DNA of 64,000 nt, taken from assembly GCA_024239055.1 (NCBI GenBank), contig JANBVJ010000001.1, forward strand, positions 310,001 to 374,000, written 5' to 3'. This DNA is from Patescibacteria group bacterium. Its GTDB lineage: Bacteria > Patescibacteria > Paceibacteria > Paceibacterales > UBA10102. How positions within the stretch are numbered: position 1 is the stretch's first letter; each line of letters starts with the position of its first letter. Shown here in pieces: positions 24,429 to 33,536 of this stretch. The translations under genes and the position numbers were made by a program. Under the pieces are notes generated by a model. It worked only from the letters and a program-made list of their open reading frames with translations, did no database searches and was not told where the DNA came from.

Positions 24429-25348
24429 AATATTAGCCATACACCAACAATAGTAAGTAGGAGTTGGAGAGTATAAAATATAGATAAGGTTATGTGAGTA
24501 GAATATCCTTTTTTGAGAAATATATCATATGTATGATCACGATCTCCTGAGGTAATTGACTTACCCTTAGCTAATCTCCTTAAATTAGTAAATATACCCT
24601 CAAAAAGTGGAACCCCCATAATTAAGAGAGCGCCAAACACACTCTGTATTACACTAAAATTGGAAAAAAGCAAGATAAATATAGCTCCGTAGAAGCCTAA
24701 CAAATAAGCTCCAGAATCTCCCATAAAAATACGGGCTGGAGGAAAATTAAAGAATAAAAATCCTGCAAGTCCTCCAATAATAATTAATGCAGTAGCTGCA
24801 GCAAAAATATTTCCAACTATTATACTCAAAAATAAAAATCCAAGGAAAGAAATTAAAGTCATTCCTCCTACCAACCCATCCATCCCATCTTGATAATTCA
24901 CTGCATTGATAAATACAAAGATATACAACGCAACAACTAATATAGAAAGAAGTGAAACTGTCATTCCACTAAAATACAGTAAAAGAAATGCTGAAAGTAT
25001 AGGTGTAAAAAGCAGTAATATGAGCTTGAGTTTTGGTCGTGCTGAAGAAATATGCTTCCACTGTATATCATCCCAAAGACCAAGCAGAAACACTACAAAG
25101 GAAGCTGTAAGAAATCCCGCAATGTCCTGAAGAGGAAAGCTCTGTGCGAGATAAAAGACAATTACAGATATGGTAATACTCACAAACAGGGCAATACCTC
25201 CAATGTATGGAATGGGCGTACCGTGAATCTTTAAATCGTCCCCCTTAGCAATATCCACAAATCCGTATTTGAGAGCCCCTGCCCGCAACACAAGAATCAG
25301 CAAGAGAGAAAGGATTAGTGATACAACAAAAACGAGTGCGAATATCAT
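24425..25348 (-). CDS. WecA/MraY-type polyprenyl-phosphate sugar-1-phosphate transferase
   Basis: An integral membrane enzyme that would start glycan synthesis by moving a sugar-1-phosphate from UDP to undecaprenyl phosphate. About ten membrane helices are visible. Catalytic motifs are KIHGTPIPYIGG (substrate loop), NAVNYQDGMDGLVGG (the DD/NxxNxxDGxDGL motif) and FMGDSGAYLLGF. The HRDxH-like loop reads SGDRDHTYD, more WecA-like than MraY-like. I chose ATG at 25346-25348, 1 nt after the GNAT stop; in-frame ATGs further upstream lie inside that gene. Given the adjacent genes, the sugar may be an acetamido-trideoxy hexose. Confidence 0.85.
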   Translation of the reverse strand: MIFALVFVVSLILSLLLILVLRAGALKYGFVDIAKGDDLKIHGTPIPYIGGIALFVSITISVIVFYLAQSFPLQDIAGFLTASFVVFLLGLWDDIQWKHISSARPKLKLILLLFTPILSAFLLLYFSGMTVSLLSILVVALYIFVFINAVNYQDGMDGLVGGMTLISFLGFLFLSIIVGNIFAAATALIIIGGLAGFLFFNFPPARIFMGDSGAYLLGFYGAIFILLFSNFSVIQSVFGALLIMGVPLFEGIFTNLRRLAKGKSITSGDRDHTYDIFLKKGYSTHITLSIFYTLQLLLTIVGVWLIL

Positions 25349-25349
25349 G

Positions 25350-25946
25350 CTATTTAATAGAATAAACATAGATAAGAGATCTTTTATCCCCGTGTACATT
25401 CATATGAGTAACATACTCAAACCCAGACTTTTCATAAAACTTAATTGCAGGAGTGAGCATTTCTCCCACCAGCACCTTAAACACCTTCACTCCCTTCCCT
25501 CGCATTTCTTGAATAAACACTTTAAGCATTTTGTTTGCAACACCTGTCCCCTGAAACTCTTTTCTTACCGCAATAGTAAGAAGCTCGGCCGTAGGAAGAT
25601 CATGTGTTTTTGCAGGATATGCAACGCTTTCAAACATATTCTTGATTCTGTGTAATGAAAAGATTGTGGGAACAAGTATATACACTGCAGAAAACAGTGC
25701 ATGGAAAAGAAAGTACAGATAGAATGAACGAAGGTTCGTAACACCAGCTACAAACCCTACAACCTTATCCTCCTTTGTTGCAATAACGCAAAAAGCAGAA
25801 TCAGATGCAATAATCTGCTCATACAATGTCTGTAAAAAAGCAAGGGGCAGAGAGCTTAAAAACCCTGTTTGTATTTCCTCTTTGTGAATCCTTGCAATGT
25901 CTTGTACTTCTGTTTTTGCTGCCAGAGCTATTGTGATGGTACTCAT
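25350..25946 (-). CDS. GNAT family N-acetyltransferase
   Basis: A 198-residue acetyl-CoA-dependent transferase. The acetyl-CoA loop is in LTIAVRKEFQGTGVANKMLK (about 122-141; motif RxxGxA), and the C-terminal PAIKFYEKSGFEYV is typical of GNATs. A hydrophobic segment (about 75-95, LRSFYLYFLFHALFSAVYIL) is unusual and could attach it to the membrane. It starts with an ATGA overlap with the GT2 gene and lies beside aminotransferase and dehydratase genes, so N-acetylation of a 4-amino-sugar, as PseH does, is plausible. Confidence 0.75.
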   Translation of the reverse strand: MSTITIALAAKTEVQDIARIHKEEIQTGFLSSLPLAFLQTLYEQIIASDSAFCVIATKEDKVVGFVAGVTNLRSFYLYFLFHALFSAVYILVPTIFSLHRIKNMFESVAYPAKTHDLPTAELLTIAVRKEFQGTGVANKMLKVFIQEMRGKGVKVFKVLVGEMLTPAIKFYEKSGFEYVTHMNVHGDKRSLIYVYSIK

Positions 25947-26737
25947 ATATTTTTTATCAGCTTTTTAAGCCATCGGGGAAGCAGGTAGCCAATATATGCA
26001 CGGAGCAGATAAAAATATGCCCATTTTGAATACAAGGGTTCCTGCAAAGCTCTTTTGCGTGCCCGTACCGCAAAGAATGCCTGCTCCTTGTTCTTGCTTT
26101 CTGTAACGGAAAGGGACGAACGCCGCTGGGCTGTCAAAAAGATTGGAAGATTTGCAATATCATACAGCGTACTAATTCTGAAATAGAGCTCGTAATCTTG
26201 AGCATACCTCCACATTCCATTGTACACCCCAACCTCTTGAAACACCGACTTTCGAATCATAATAGAAGAATGGAAGAAAGGATTGTAGATAATAAGAGCT
26301 CGCATTAGCTCTTCTGGCTTAGTAGGAAGCTTTCTTCGGTTTACCTCATTTCCCTTATCATCTATCTCAATACCCCAGGCACCGACCAGACCGTATGATG
26401 GATGAGAGTTAAAGAACTCAACCTGCAGTTTTAACCTATCGGGATATGATATATCATCTGCATCCATACGGGCAATATACTCCCCTCTTGCTTTTAAGAT
26501 TGCCTCGTTCAAGGATTTGGTAAGTCCAATGTTCTTTGGATTATTGACAATCTGAATGCGCTTGTCTTTAGCCGCGTATTCTTTCAGGATATCCAGTGTC
26601 CCGTCTGTGGAACCGTCATTGGTAATAATGAACTCAAAATCTGTGAAGGACTGAGAAAGAATGCTCTCAACTGCCTCCCTGAGATATGCCTTCCCATTGT
26701 ACACTGACATTAATACTGAAACTCTAGGTGTCTTCAT
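25943..26737 (-). CDS. Family 2 glycosyltransferase
   Basis: A GT-A fold enzyme with VSVLMSVYNGKAYLREAVES at the N-terminus, TNDGSTDGT (nucleotide site) and ARMDADDISYPDRL, where DADD gives the metal-binding DxD. HSSIMIRKSVFQEVG and the acidic YAQDYELYFR supply the acceptor side and general base. A C-terminal basic amphipathic segment (PRWLKKLIKNI) may hold it to the membrane. I chose the ATG at 26735-26737, which opens the usual MKTPRVS start and overlaps the previous gene by 14 nt; an ATG five codons earlier is also possible. Confidence 0.85.
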   Translation of the reverse strand: MKTPRVSVLMSVYNGKAYLREAVESILSQSFTDFEFIITNDGSTDGTLDILKEYAAKDKRIQIVNNPKNIGLTKSLNEAILKARGEYIARMDADDISYPDRLKLQVEFFNSHPSYGLVGAWGIEIDDKGNEVNRRKLPTKPEELMRALIIYNPFFHSSIMIRKSVFQEVGVYNGMWRYAQDYELYFRISTLYDIANLPIFLTAQRRSSLSVTESKNKEQAFFAVRARKRALQEPLYSKWAYFYLLRAYIGYLLPRWLKKLIKNI

Positions 26738-28091
26738 ATTTTTTTGTACCATTATTCCATATCATATTCATCTTCTGTTCAAGGAAAGAAAACAGCTGAG
26801 ACGAAGAGAGATACAAAGACGCCACAGACAGGAGAGCAATAAATGCCGGAATGCGAAGTCTTGTATATATGCCAAAGTTATCTATAAACAGAGAAACCAC
26901 CGCAAACACCCCGAGAGAAAATAGTACAAGTGGGAGAATGCGTTTCCAGGTATACCTCAACTTGACAATTCCCCGGACAATGAAAAAGGAAAATACATAC
27001 CATGGAATTACTTCTAGTAAGACGAACAACTGACGGGGATGAATAATATGCCAAGGAAGCGGGCCAAGTGCAACAAAGAGGAAAGAAATAAGATAGTGTT
27101 TCGCAAAAGAAGGGGGATTCTCAAACCCTGTTCTCACCACTACAGTAGAGCCCCGTCCGCTGGTTGCATCTTCAGAATATGGATATACTATCTCTCTCAT
27201 ATATGTTATTTTCTCTTGATTCAGAAAAGAAGGAATGATCGTACTCCCGTAATAGCCAAACCCAGAAAATTGAGGAAGGAATCCCAACAGAACAAGAATC
27301 AGTGCCCCATATATGACTTTCTTTTTAAGGTTTAGTCGCTCTACAAACGGCCAGACAAGAATAAATGTCAGAATAAGGACAAAGCCAATGTAAAAACGGA
27401 AATGCACAAGCAGGGCTGCGGCAACATAGAAGACCAAAAAGTACTTGAAAGAAAATCCCTTCATAAGCTTTAGAATGAACAGTAGTGCGAATAGGGAAAG
27501 AACCGCAACCAGTGCCTCTCTCAAGAGAAGACTGCCAAAATACAGATAGCTTGGATATATCCCAACAAGCAATCCTGAAAACAATGCCCATTTAGGAGAA
27601 GCTCCAATCTCAAGGGATATAAAATACACAAGCAGCACAGAAAGGGCAACCAGCCATACATTAAATAACTGGCCAACCAATAAATCTGGTATGGCAATAG
27701 CATACAGTCCTCCCACTACGACAGGATAATAGTGGGGGAGACCAAGGGTCTCAGAAATTCCACTCAAGGAGAAATCTCCCTGCCTGAAGTTCTCTGATAT
27801 TACAACTGCCATTGCGTGATAGCTTCCCTGGTCTCCTTCCCCTCCGCCAAAAGGATAAAACTCAGCATAGTGAATAAAGAGGGTTGCGGCTAAATGCACA
27901 AGAAAGACAACCATAAAGAGAATCACCAGATGTTTTCGTACTACTCCTATTCTTTTCAAGACAACAAACGTTCCAGCAGACAATAGAAAAAGCATCATCA
28001 AGCCTATACCTAACGCCAACTCAACAAGAAAAGCTGCTCCAATTACAACAAGCAAGAACAAAAGTAGGTATGTTGGTTTCGTTTCCATCAT
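26724..28091 (-). CDS. Polytopic GT-C type glycosyltransferase or related membrane protein
   Basis: A 455-residue membrane protein with about eleven hydrophobic helices. The first external loop carries GGGEGDQGSYHAMA (about 83-96), where acidic residues sit as in the GT-C/ArnT-PMT catalytic loop. LPHYYPVVVGGLYAI, YPSYLYFGSLLLREALVA and VHFRFYIGFVLI follow. This pattern is seen in family 39-like glycosyltransferases that use polyprenyl-phosphate sugars. A second large external loop lies at about 275-320. A Wzy polymerase is the main alternative. It ends within the start of the GT2 gene. Confidence 0.65.
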   Translation of the reverse strand: MMETKPTYLLLFLLVVIGAAFLVELALGIGLMMLFLLSAGTFVVLKRIGVVRKHLVILFMVVFLVHLAATLFIHYAEFYPFGGGEGDQGSYHAMAVVISENFRQGDFSLSGISETLGLPHYYPVVVGGLYAIAIPDLLVGQLFNVWLVALSVLLVYFISLEIGASPKWALFSGLLVGIYPSYLYFGSLLLREALVAVLSLFALLFILKLMKGFSFKYFLVFYVAAALLVHFRFYIGFVLILTFILVWPFVERLNLKKKVIYGALILVLLGFLPQFSGFGYYGSTIIPSFLNQEKITYMREIVYPYSEDATSGRGSTVVVRTGFENPPSFAKHYLISFLFVALGPLPWHIIHPRQLFVLLEVIPWYVFSFFIVRGIVKLRYTWKRILPLVLFSLGVFAVVSLFIDNFGIYTRLRIPAFIALLSVASLYLSSSQLFSFLEQKMNMIWNNGTKKYEDT

Positions 28092-28097
28092 TATGAA

Positions 28098-29234
28098 TTA
28101 CAGCACATCTTTGACAAGCTGCGTGTATGCAGCTAACTCTTCTTTCAAGACCTTTGGTTCGTCAAACCGCTTGAGAATAATTCGTCTCCCCTCCTTTCCC
28201 ATTCTCTGAGCAAGTGCATCGTTCTTAAAGATGCGCCGGAGAGCTTCAGCTAAAGCAGTCGGGTTTTTGGGTTCAACTAAGAATCCATTTACTCCGTCTT
28301 GAACTACATCTTTTGATCCCCTCACGTTAGCTGCAATAACTGGAATCTCCATTGCCATGCCTTCTGAAATTGAACGGGGTAGCCCCTCTCTAATAGAAGG
28401 CAATACCAATACATTACAAAGAGAAAGTATGGGACGTACATCTTCTCGAAATCCAGTAAAGACAAAATACCCACCAATACCCTTTTGCTCCACAAGCTTC
28501 TCATACCGTTTTCTCAGGCGCCCCTCTCCAACAAGCACAAATTTCACACTCATGCGTTCTTGTATGAGTATCTGAGCCGCCTCAAAAAAATCCTCATGCC
28601 TCTTGCCAGGATTAAACTCAGCAACCATGCCAACAACCTTTTCATTGTCTTGTATGCCCAAGTGCTTTTGTGCAGCTGCTCTGTCTGCTTTACTCACATT
28701 GGCTTGTTGAAAGAAATCCGCACTAATGGCAACCCCATGCATAAAGAATACCCTGTCTCTTGGATACAACTTCTGCGCTGCCTCATAATCTTCCTGATTT
28801 GTTGTAATAATTCCATCGGTAAATACAGAGGCCACCTTCTCTATGATAACATAGAAGGCGTTCACTAAAAGGTTACCATTTGAAGAAAAATGAAACCCAT
28901 GTACTGTGTAAATGATCAAGGGAACACCAGCCAGGGTTGCAGCAATCCTGGAAAGAACACTCGCCACAGGCGTTGTTGTTGCCACAATATCATACTTTTG
29001 CCTTCTCATAAGAACAAATATCTGAATGAACGCAATAAGGTTTTGGGGATTGAGCATACTGCGGCTGAAAGAAATAGGGAAAAGCGTAAACCCTGCATTC
29101 TCTATTGCTTCTTTAAAGGTTGTGACCCTGCATGCGACCTCAACCTCATATCCTTCCCTTTGGAACATTTGCAGATGGGGAATCAGAAATGTCTGTATGG
29201 TTGTATCAACCGTGGTAATCTGTAAAAGCTTCAT
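28098..29234 (-). CDS. Family 4 glycosyltransferase
   Basis: A GT-B enzyme of 378 residues. The N-terminal domain includes MKLLQITTVDTT and YTVHGFHFSSNG. The C-terminal GT4 domain has VGMVAEFNPGKRHEDF, FVLVGEGRLRKRYE, VFTGFREDV and the E-x7-E motif in SIREGLPRSISEGMAMEIPV. A general-base His is likely in HGFHF. Wording such as YTVHGFHF resembles WbnH/PglA-like transferases that add the second sugar to the lipid-linked one, but the sugar cannot be deduced. It follows the next GT4 gene by 9 nt. Confidence 0.87.
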   Translation of the reverse strand: MKLLQITTVDTTIQTFLIPHLQMFQREGYEVEVACRVTTFKEAIENAGFTLFPISFSRSMLNPQNLIAFIQIFVLMRRQKYDIVATTTPVASVLSRIAATLAGVPLIIYTVHGFHFSSNGNLLVNAFYVIIEKVASVFTDGIITTNQEDYEAAQKLYPRDRVFFMHGVAISADFFQQANVSKADRAAAQKHLGIQDNEKVVGMVAEFNPGKRHEDFFEAAQILIQERMSVKFVLVGEGRLRKRYEKLVEQKGIGGYFVFTGFREDVRPILSLCNVLVLPSIREGLPRSISEGMAMEIPVIAANVRGSKDVVQDGVNGFLVEPKNPTALAEALRRIFKNDALAQRMGKEGRRIILKRFDEPKVLKEELAAYTQLVKDVL

Positions 29235-29243
29235 GGAATTAGA

Positions 29244-30386
29244 TTATCTGTTTTTTTGAGATAACACCTTAATATAAAAATCTTGGTATTTTTGTACCGT
29301 ACTTTCAATAGAATAGTTATCCTGGACCCGCTGCCTTGCTTGAGCCCCAAGCGAACGGCGCTCTGTATTGGACATATGCAGCAACTCCCTCCATCCTTTT
29401 GCTAGTGCGCGGGTATTGCGCGGAGGCACCACAATACCAGTATCCCCAACAATGCGGGCTGCATCCCCTACATTCGTAACAACACACGGCACGCCAGACG
29501 CCATGGCTTCAGCCACAACATTAGGAAACCCTTCTTGCAGAGAAGACAGAGTTGCAATATCCAATGCCGATGTAATTTGAGCAATATCATCTCTATTCCC
29601 TAACAGATGAATACGCTTTTCAATGCCAGCTTCCATAATCCATTCTACCAACTCCTTGTTCTCCCAATTAATATCTCTTCCACTCAAGAGAAAATGCAGT
29701 TCAGGAAACTCAATAAGCAATCCTGCTGCCCGTACAAATATTCTATGGTCTTTCATTGGCTCAAAGCGTGCAATCAGGCCAATGAGCATGGTGTCGTCTG
29801 AAAGGCCGAGTTCTGAGCGCACTGATCTTCTGGCAGCGTCGTCTGGGTGAAAATTCTGAAGGTCAAATCCGTTTGGGATGACAACCATTTTTTCCCTATC
29901 ATACCCGAGTAGGGCATGGGCGCGTTTTGCAGCCTCAGCACAGCAAATAATCTTTTCTGGAATCCAGTGAGACAACCAGGCATTTATCTTTGCAATAAAC
30001 ACAGTGGTTTTTTTCATGGACTTCCACTTCAATTCTGTCTGTCGAATCCCCCAGATGACCGGCATAGACATGCCTGCAAGCTTTACTACCAGCCCCACCA
30101 TAAAATCTGCATGATACATCCATGTCTGTACAAGGTCTGGAGAACTTGCCCTAAGCCAGCGAATAAGACGAAATGAGGCAAAGAGATTTGGCACACCTGA
30201 CTCCATCCCCAAGGAGCGCACCGGAATGCCGAGTTTTTGAATCTTCTTTCCTACTGGCCCAATATCCGTCAATGAGATGACTTCCAAGGAAAACTTGGTC
30301 TCATCCATATTTGAAAGCAGCCGATACAACATAGTTTCAGCTCCTCCTATATTCAGACCAGAAATCACATGAACAATCTTATACAT
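29244..30386 (-). CDS. Family 4 glycosyltransferase
   Basis: A 380-residue GT-B enzyme. It starts VHVISGLNIGGAETMLYRLL, a common GT4 opening with the GG loop. DLVQTWMYHADFM, VIWGIRQTELKW, VVIPNGFDLQNFHPDD, LIARFEPMKDHR, LHFLLSGRDI and the E-x7-E motif in SLQEGFPNVVAEAMASGVPC follow. No membrane helix is present, but basic patches may bind the membrane surface. Sugar specificity is unknown. It starts 3 nt after a GT2 gene. Confidence 0.88.
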   Translation of the reverse strand: MYKIVHVISGLNIGGAETMLYRLLSNMDETKFSLEVISLTDIGPVGKKIQKLGIPVRSLGMESGVPNLFASFRLIRWLRASSPDLVQTWMYHADFMVGLVVKLAGMSMPVIWGIRQTELKWKSMKKTTVFIAKINAWLSHWIPEKIICCAEAAKRAHALLGYDREKMVVIPNGFDLQNFHPDDAARRSVRSELGLSDDTMLIGLIARFEPMKDHRIFVRAAGLLIEFPELHFLLSGRDINWENKELVEWIMEAGIEKRIHLLGNRDDIAQITSALDIATLSSLQEGFPNVVAEAMASGVPCVVTNVGDAARIVGDTGIVVPPRNTRALAKGWRELLHMSNTERRSLGAQARQRVQDNYSIESTVQKYQDFYIKVLSQKNR

Positions 30387-30389
30387 AGA

Positions 30390-31322
30390 CTATTGATTAA
30401 ACAATCCCTTCATACGCATCTTTCCTCGTGCAATATTCCCATATAAGCCAACCCCGAGAATGGAAAGCAACAAATACAAGATGCTCTTAATATTAAAAGG
30501 ATTAACCCTCAAGGAACGAAGAAATGCCTTCCTTGCCTTCCCAGTATCTCCAAACAGCATATACTGTGTTCCATCATACCGCAATTTTGCACTATAGATA
30601 CGAGAGTTTCCTGTATACCACTGTTTGTGCTTTTTGAAAATATAATCCCAGTCTTTCTCTCGCTTTTCCAACTGAAGAGCTGATGTAATATTGTCATTTC
30701 CAATATGATACACAACCAAGGCTTCATGCACCACAGCAAAATCATACGTTTGGGCTAACCTGATTCTCATCTCCCTATCCTGTGAGCTTTTCAGATTTGT
30801 ATCAAATAATCCAACGTCATCAAACACCTTCTTTTTGTACATAATACAGCTTCCAGGACCCATGTAGTCTCGAATAAGAATATTGGAAAACACATTGGAA
30901 TATTCTGGAATCTTGTAGTATATCTGTGTGTTTGTTGAATCGACAAACCAGGCATCGCATCCTACAAACCCCAGCTTAGGATTGATGGAGTCTTTAAATA
31001 GCTTAAGTTGTGTTTCAAGCTTCTCTGGCATCCACTCATCATCCGAATCCAAAACCGCAATGTATTCGCCTTTTGCTTGTTGAATACCTGCATTCTTTGG
31101 CAAAGCAGCCCCCCCAGAATGCTCCTGGTAGAGATACTGAATTCTCGCATCTTGAGATTGGTATGCCTTAACAATCTCTTTTGTGTTATCTGTGGAACCA
31201 TCATCTGAAACAATGATCTCAAAATCCTGAACAGTCTGTGTGAGCGCGCTTGAAATAGCCCGAGGCAATACATGGGCGCGGTTATATGTTGGGATAATAA
31301 TGGAGACCTTTAGATTTACCAT
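30390..31322 (-). CDS. Family 2 glycosyltransferase
   Basis: A GT-A enzyme of 310 residues: VSIIIPTYNRAHVLPRAISS, IIVSDDGSTDNT, GEYIAVLDSDDEWMPEK (DSDD metal site) and SQDREMRIRLAQ (general base region). The C-terminal 70 residues hold a hydrophobic segment (about 278-295) with basic flanks, probably for membrane contact. It lies 15 nt after the flippase gene. Confidence 0.88.
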   Translation of the reverse strand: MVNLKVSIIIPTYNRAHVLPRAISSALTQTVQDFEIIVSDDGSTDNTKEIVKAYQSQDARIQYLYQEHSGGAALPKNAGIQQAKGEYIAVLDSDDEWMPEKLETQLKLFKDSINPKLGFVGCDAWFVDSTNTQIYYKIPEYSNVFSNILIRDYMGPGSCIMYKKKVFDDVGLFDTNLKSSQDREMRIRLAQTYDFAVVHEALVVYHIGNDNITSALQLEKREKDWDYIFKKHKQWYTGNSRIYSAKLRYDGTQYMLFGDTGKARKAFLRSLRVNPFNIKSILYLLLSILGVGLYGNIARGKMRMKGLFNQ

Positions 31323-31337
31323 AGATAATTACTATAT

Positions 31338-32603
31338 TTATACCCTCTTTATCTGTCTTATTGTCATAAAATAGTAAAGAACAAAATTCAACCATGCTCC
31401 TAATACGAGCCCTATGGTGACTCCGATAATACCAAAGAATAATCCACCTATTCCAATAAAAAGTATCTGAAAGACATTGGATGTAATAATCAGCGCTGAC
31501 AATTCTTTATGACGAAGGTTTGTAGCTAATATCGTATGCAATATGGTCTGCAGTAATACGGCAGGCAAGCTTAAACTTAGTATTAAGAAATACAGTACAG
31601 CTTGTTTGTAAAATGGAGGTAAAAAGAAACTGATATACAGAGAACCCACGAGAGCTATCCCTAAGGTAAAAAGAGTAGAGAGAAGAAATAATACTCTGAG
31701 CTTTAAGTGTACTTTTTGAATAATTCCGCTCAACTCATTTCTAGAAAAATCGGAATACAAAAGATTATGCAATAATTTAGCGGGGGTTCTGGCTTGTCTT
31801 TCTAGATTGCGTGCTACAGAAAATATAGCCAGATTGCCAAAGCCAAAAAAGGAACCGATAATAAAATCAGTAATTTTTTGAGACGTCTGCAGTATAATAT
31901 CTGCTGGAATCATACTGATGCCATATGTAAAGGGTTTTTTATCAATGTCTCCTTTCCTCCAAGCCCAAAATAAATGATTTTTCTTTACTACATACAAAAA
32001 ACCCGCTAAACTTGTCAGACTAGTAACTCCAAAATACACAATAGCGTATATAATAATATTATGAGTGAGTACTGCAGCGACAACAGTACTAAAGAGAGTA
32101 ACCACAGTAGCAACGATTCTCCATATTGCTATCTCCTTAAACTGTTTTTTTGCTATAAATACTGACGTATAACTCACTCCTGCAAGGTATCCAATAAGCA
32201 GATAGATACCCATCACAACTAAAAGATAAGCAAAAACTGGAAACCCTGCGTAATATACAAAGGGCGTTGATAACAATACAAAAAATCCTATGGGGAGTAT
32301 AAGCTTAAGGCGGGAAAAGAAAGCAAAGAGAAATGTTCCCTCCAATCCTCGCGCAACTCCTCTCTGTGCTCCAGTGGTCATATGACCTGCTGTTAAAGCA
32401 GTAAGCCATAATTGTATGGCAAACACAAATTGGAGTCTTCCATAATCTTCAATGGATAGATTTGCTAAAATTATAGGAAGCGTTACTAAAGTAATAGAAA
32501 TTACAACAACCTGAGGAAATCCAAGAATAAAGGTATCTTTAGAATAGTTTTTTACTAAAGATACAGTGAATTTTTTTACCTCTTTTAAATCCTGAAGATT
32601 CAT
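31338..32603 (-). CDS. Wzx-type oligosaccharide flippase (MOP superfamily)
   Basis: A 421-residue protein with about twelve membrane helices, cytoplasmic N-terminus and the layout of polysaccharide exporters such as Wzx: FPQVVVISITLVTLPIILANLS at helix 1, YGRLQFVFAIQLW after it, and LGAWLNFVLYYFMTIRQIKRV at the end. It would flip the undecaprenyl-linked oligosaccharide outward for the ligase or polymerase encoded at 47.4 kb. It has no MurJ signature, so it is not a second MurJ. Its central place among the transferase genes supports the assignment. Confidence 0.8.
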   Translation of the reverse strand: MNLQDLKEVKKFTVSLVKNYSKDTFILGFPQVVVISITLVTLPIILANLSIEDYGRLQFVFAIQLWLTALTAGHMTTGAQRGVARGLEGTFLFAFFSRLKLILPIGFFVLLSTPFVYYAGFPVFAYLLVVMGIYLLIGYLAGVSYTSVFIAKKQFKEIAIWRIVATVVTLFSTVVAAVLTHNIIIYAIVYFGVTSLTSLAGFLYVVKKNHLFWAWRKGDIDKKPFTYGISMIPADIILQTSQKITDFIIGSFFGFGNLAIFSVARNLERQARTPAKLLHNLLYSDFSRNELSGIIQKVHLKLRVLFLLSTLFTLGIALVGSLYISFFLPPFYKQAVLYFLILSLSLPAVLLQTILHTILATNLRHKELSALIITSNVFQILFIGIGGLFFGIIGVTIGLVLGAWLNFVLYYFMTIRQIKRV

Positions 32604-32612
32604 TATAAATTT

Positions 32613-33536
32613 TTATTTTGGAAGAAAAACCACATTATCATAAGATACACGACTGACTGTTTTTTCTAATTGAGAAAACTGTTCCACATGCAGATTTCCT
32701 TCCTTATCAAGCGAATGCGGCATGTACCCCCAACTATCAAGTAGGTCCAAGACAGGTTGGGCATATATACTCCAATTCTCCCCTCCCCAAAGTTCGGTTA
32801 TAATCAGGGGTTTGGAATGCCGAATCATTGCTTCAGATCCTTTCAGTACCTTATACTCTCCACCTTCCACATCTATTTTGATTATTGTGGGGAGCGTATG
32901 CTTTTTAACATATTCATCAAGGGTGCTTGCCTGTATTGTTATTTGTTGGTAATACTGAGGCCTCTGCTCTGCAACCGTCTTCATAATCGTACTTCCACCA
33001 CTATGTCTTTTTCCATAGGCATCAAAAAAAGAAATGAGTCCTTTCTTATTAGAAAGAGCAAAATTATTCAAAAAAATATTACTGATATTTTCCATGGTTT
33101 TTTGTATACAAGGAAAAAGTAAGGGATGGGGTTCAAATACATGAATTTCCCCTTCTTGAATAAAGTTTTTTGCAAGAGCTGCATAAAATCCATAGTTTGC
33201 ACCAACATCATAAAATACATCACTGGACTTTAGGTGCTGAATCAAAAATCTTGTGAGTTTATACTCTCTATTGGGAAGAAATCCAAAATAATACAAGGAC
33301 CCTGCATCAGAATCTGGTAAAAGCACGAATATATCGGTTCCCCAAAATGTCTTTGCACTTCTTGGCTTTACAGGGTCAAGAAATCCAATCTTAGACAGTC
33401 CACGCATCACAAAATTTCTTGGATAACGAAAGAGTCTTCTTAGATGCACCAATCCAGTCCCCGAATAATACTGAAGATAAGCATGATTGACTTTCTCTAC
33501 TAACAAGAGAATATGTGCGGGGGAAAGATTTCTCAT
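32613..33536 (-). CDS. FkbM family methyltransferase
   Basis: A 307-residue SAM-dependent enzyme. Motif I is VFYDVGANYGFYAALAKNF (about 109-127), followed by IHVFEPHPLLFPCI and TIIKIDVEGGEYKVLKGSEA (about 214-233), all typical of FkbM. The first 100 residues form an extra N-terminal domain with basic character. Relatives O-methylate sugars or polyketides. It overlaps the next gene by 4 nt. It is one of two FkbM genes in this locus. Confidence 0.85.
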   Translation of the reverse strand: MRNLSPAHILLLVEKVNHAYLQYYSGTGLVHLRRLFRYPRNFVMRGLSKIGFLDPVKPRSAKTFWGTDIFVLLPDSDAGSLYYFGFLPNREYKLTRFLIQHLKSSDVFYDVGANYGFYAALAKNFIQEGEIHVFEPHPLLFPCIQKTMENISNIFLNNFALSNKKGLISFFDAYGKRHSGGSTIMKTVAEQRPQYYQQITIQASTLDEYVKKHTLPTIIKIDVEGGEYKVLKGSEAMIRHSKPLIITELWGGENWSIYAQPVLDLLDSWGYMPHSLDKEGNLHVEQFSQLEKTVSRVSYDNVVFLPK

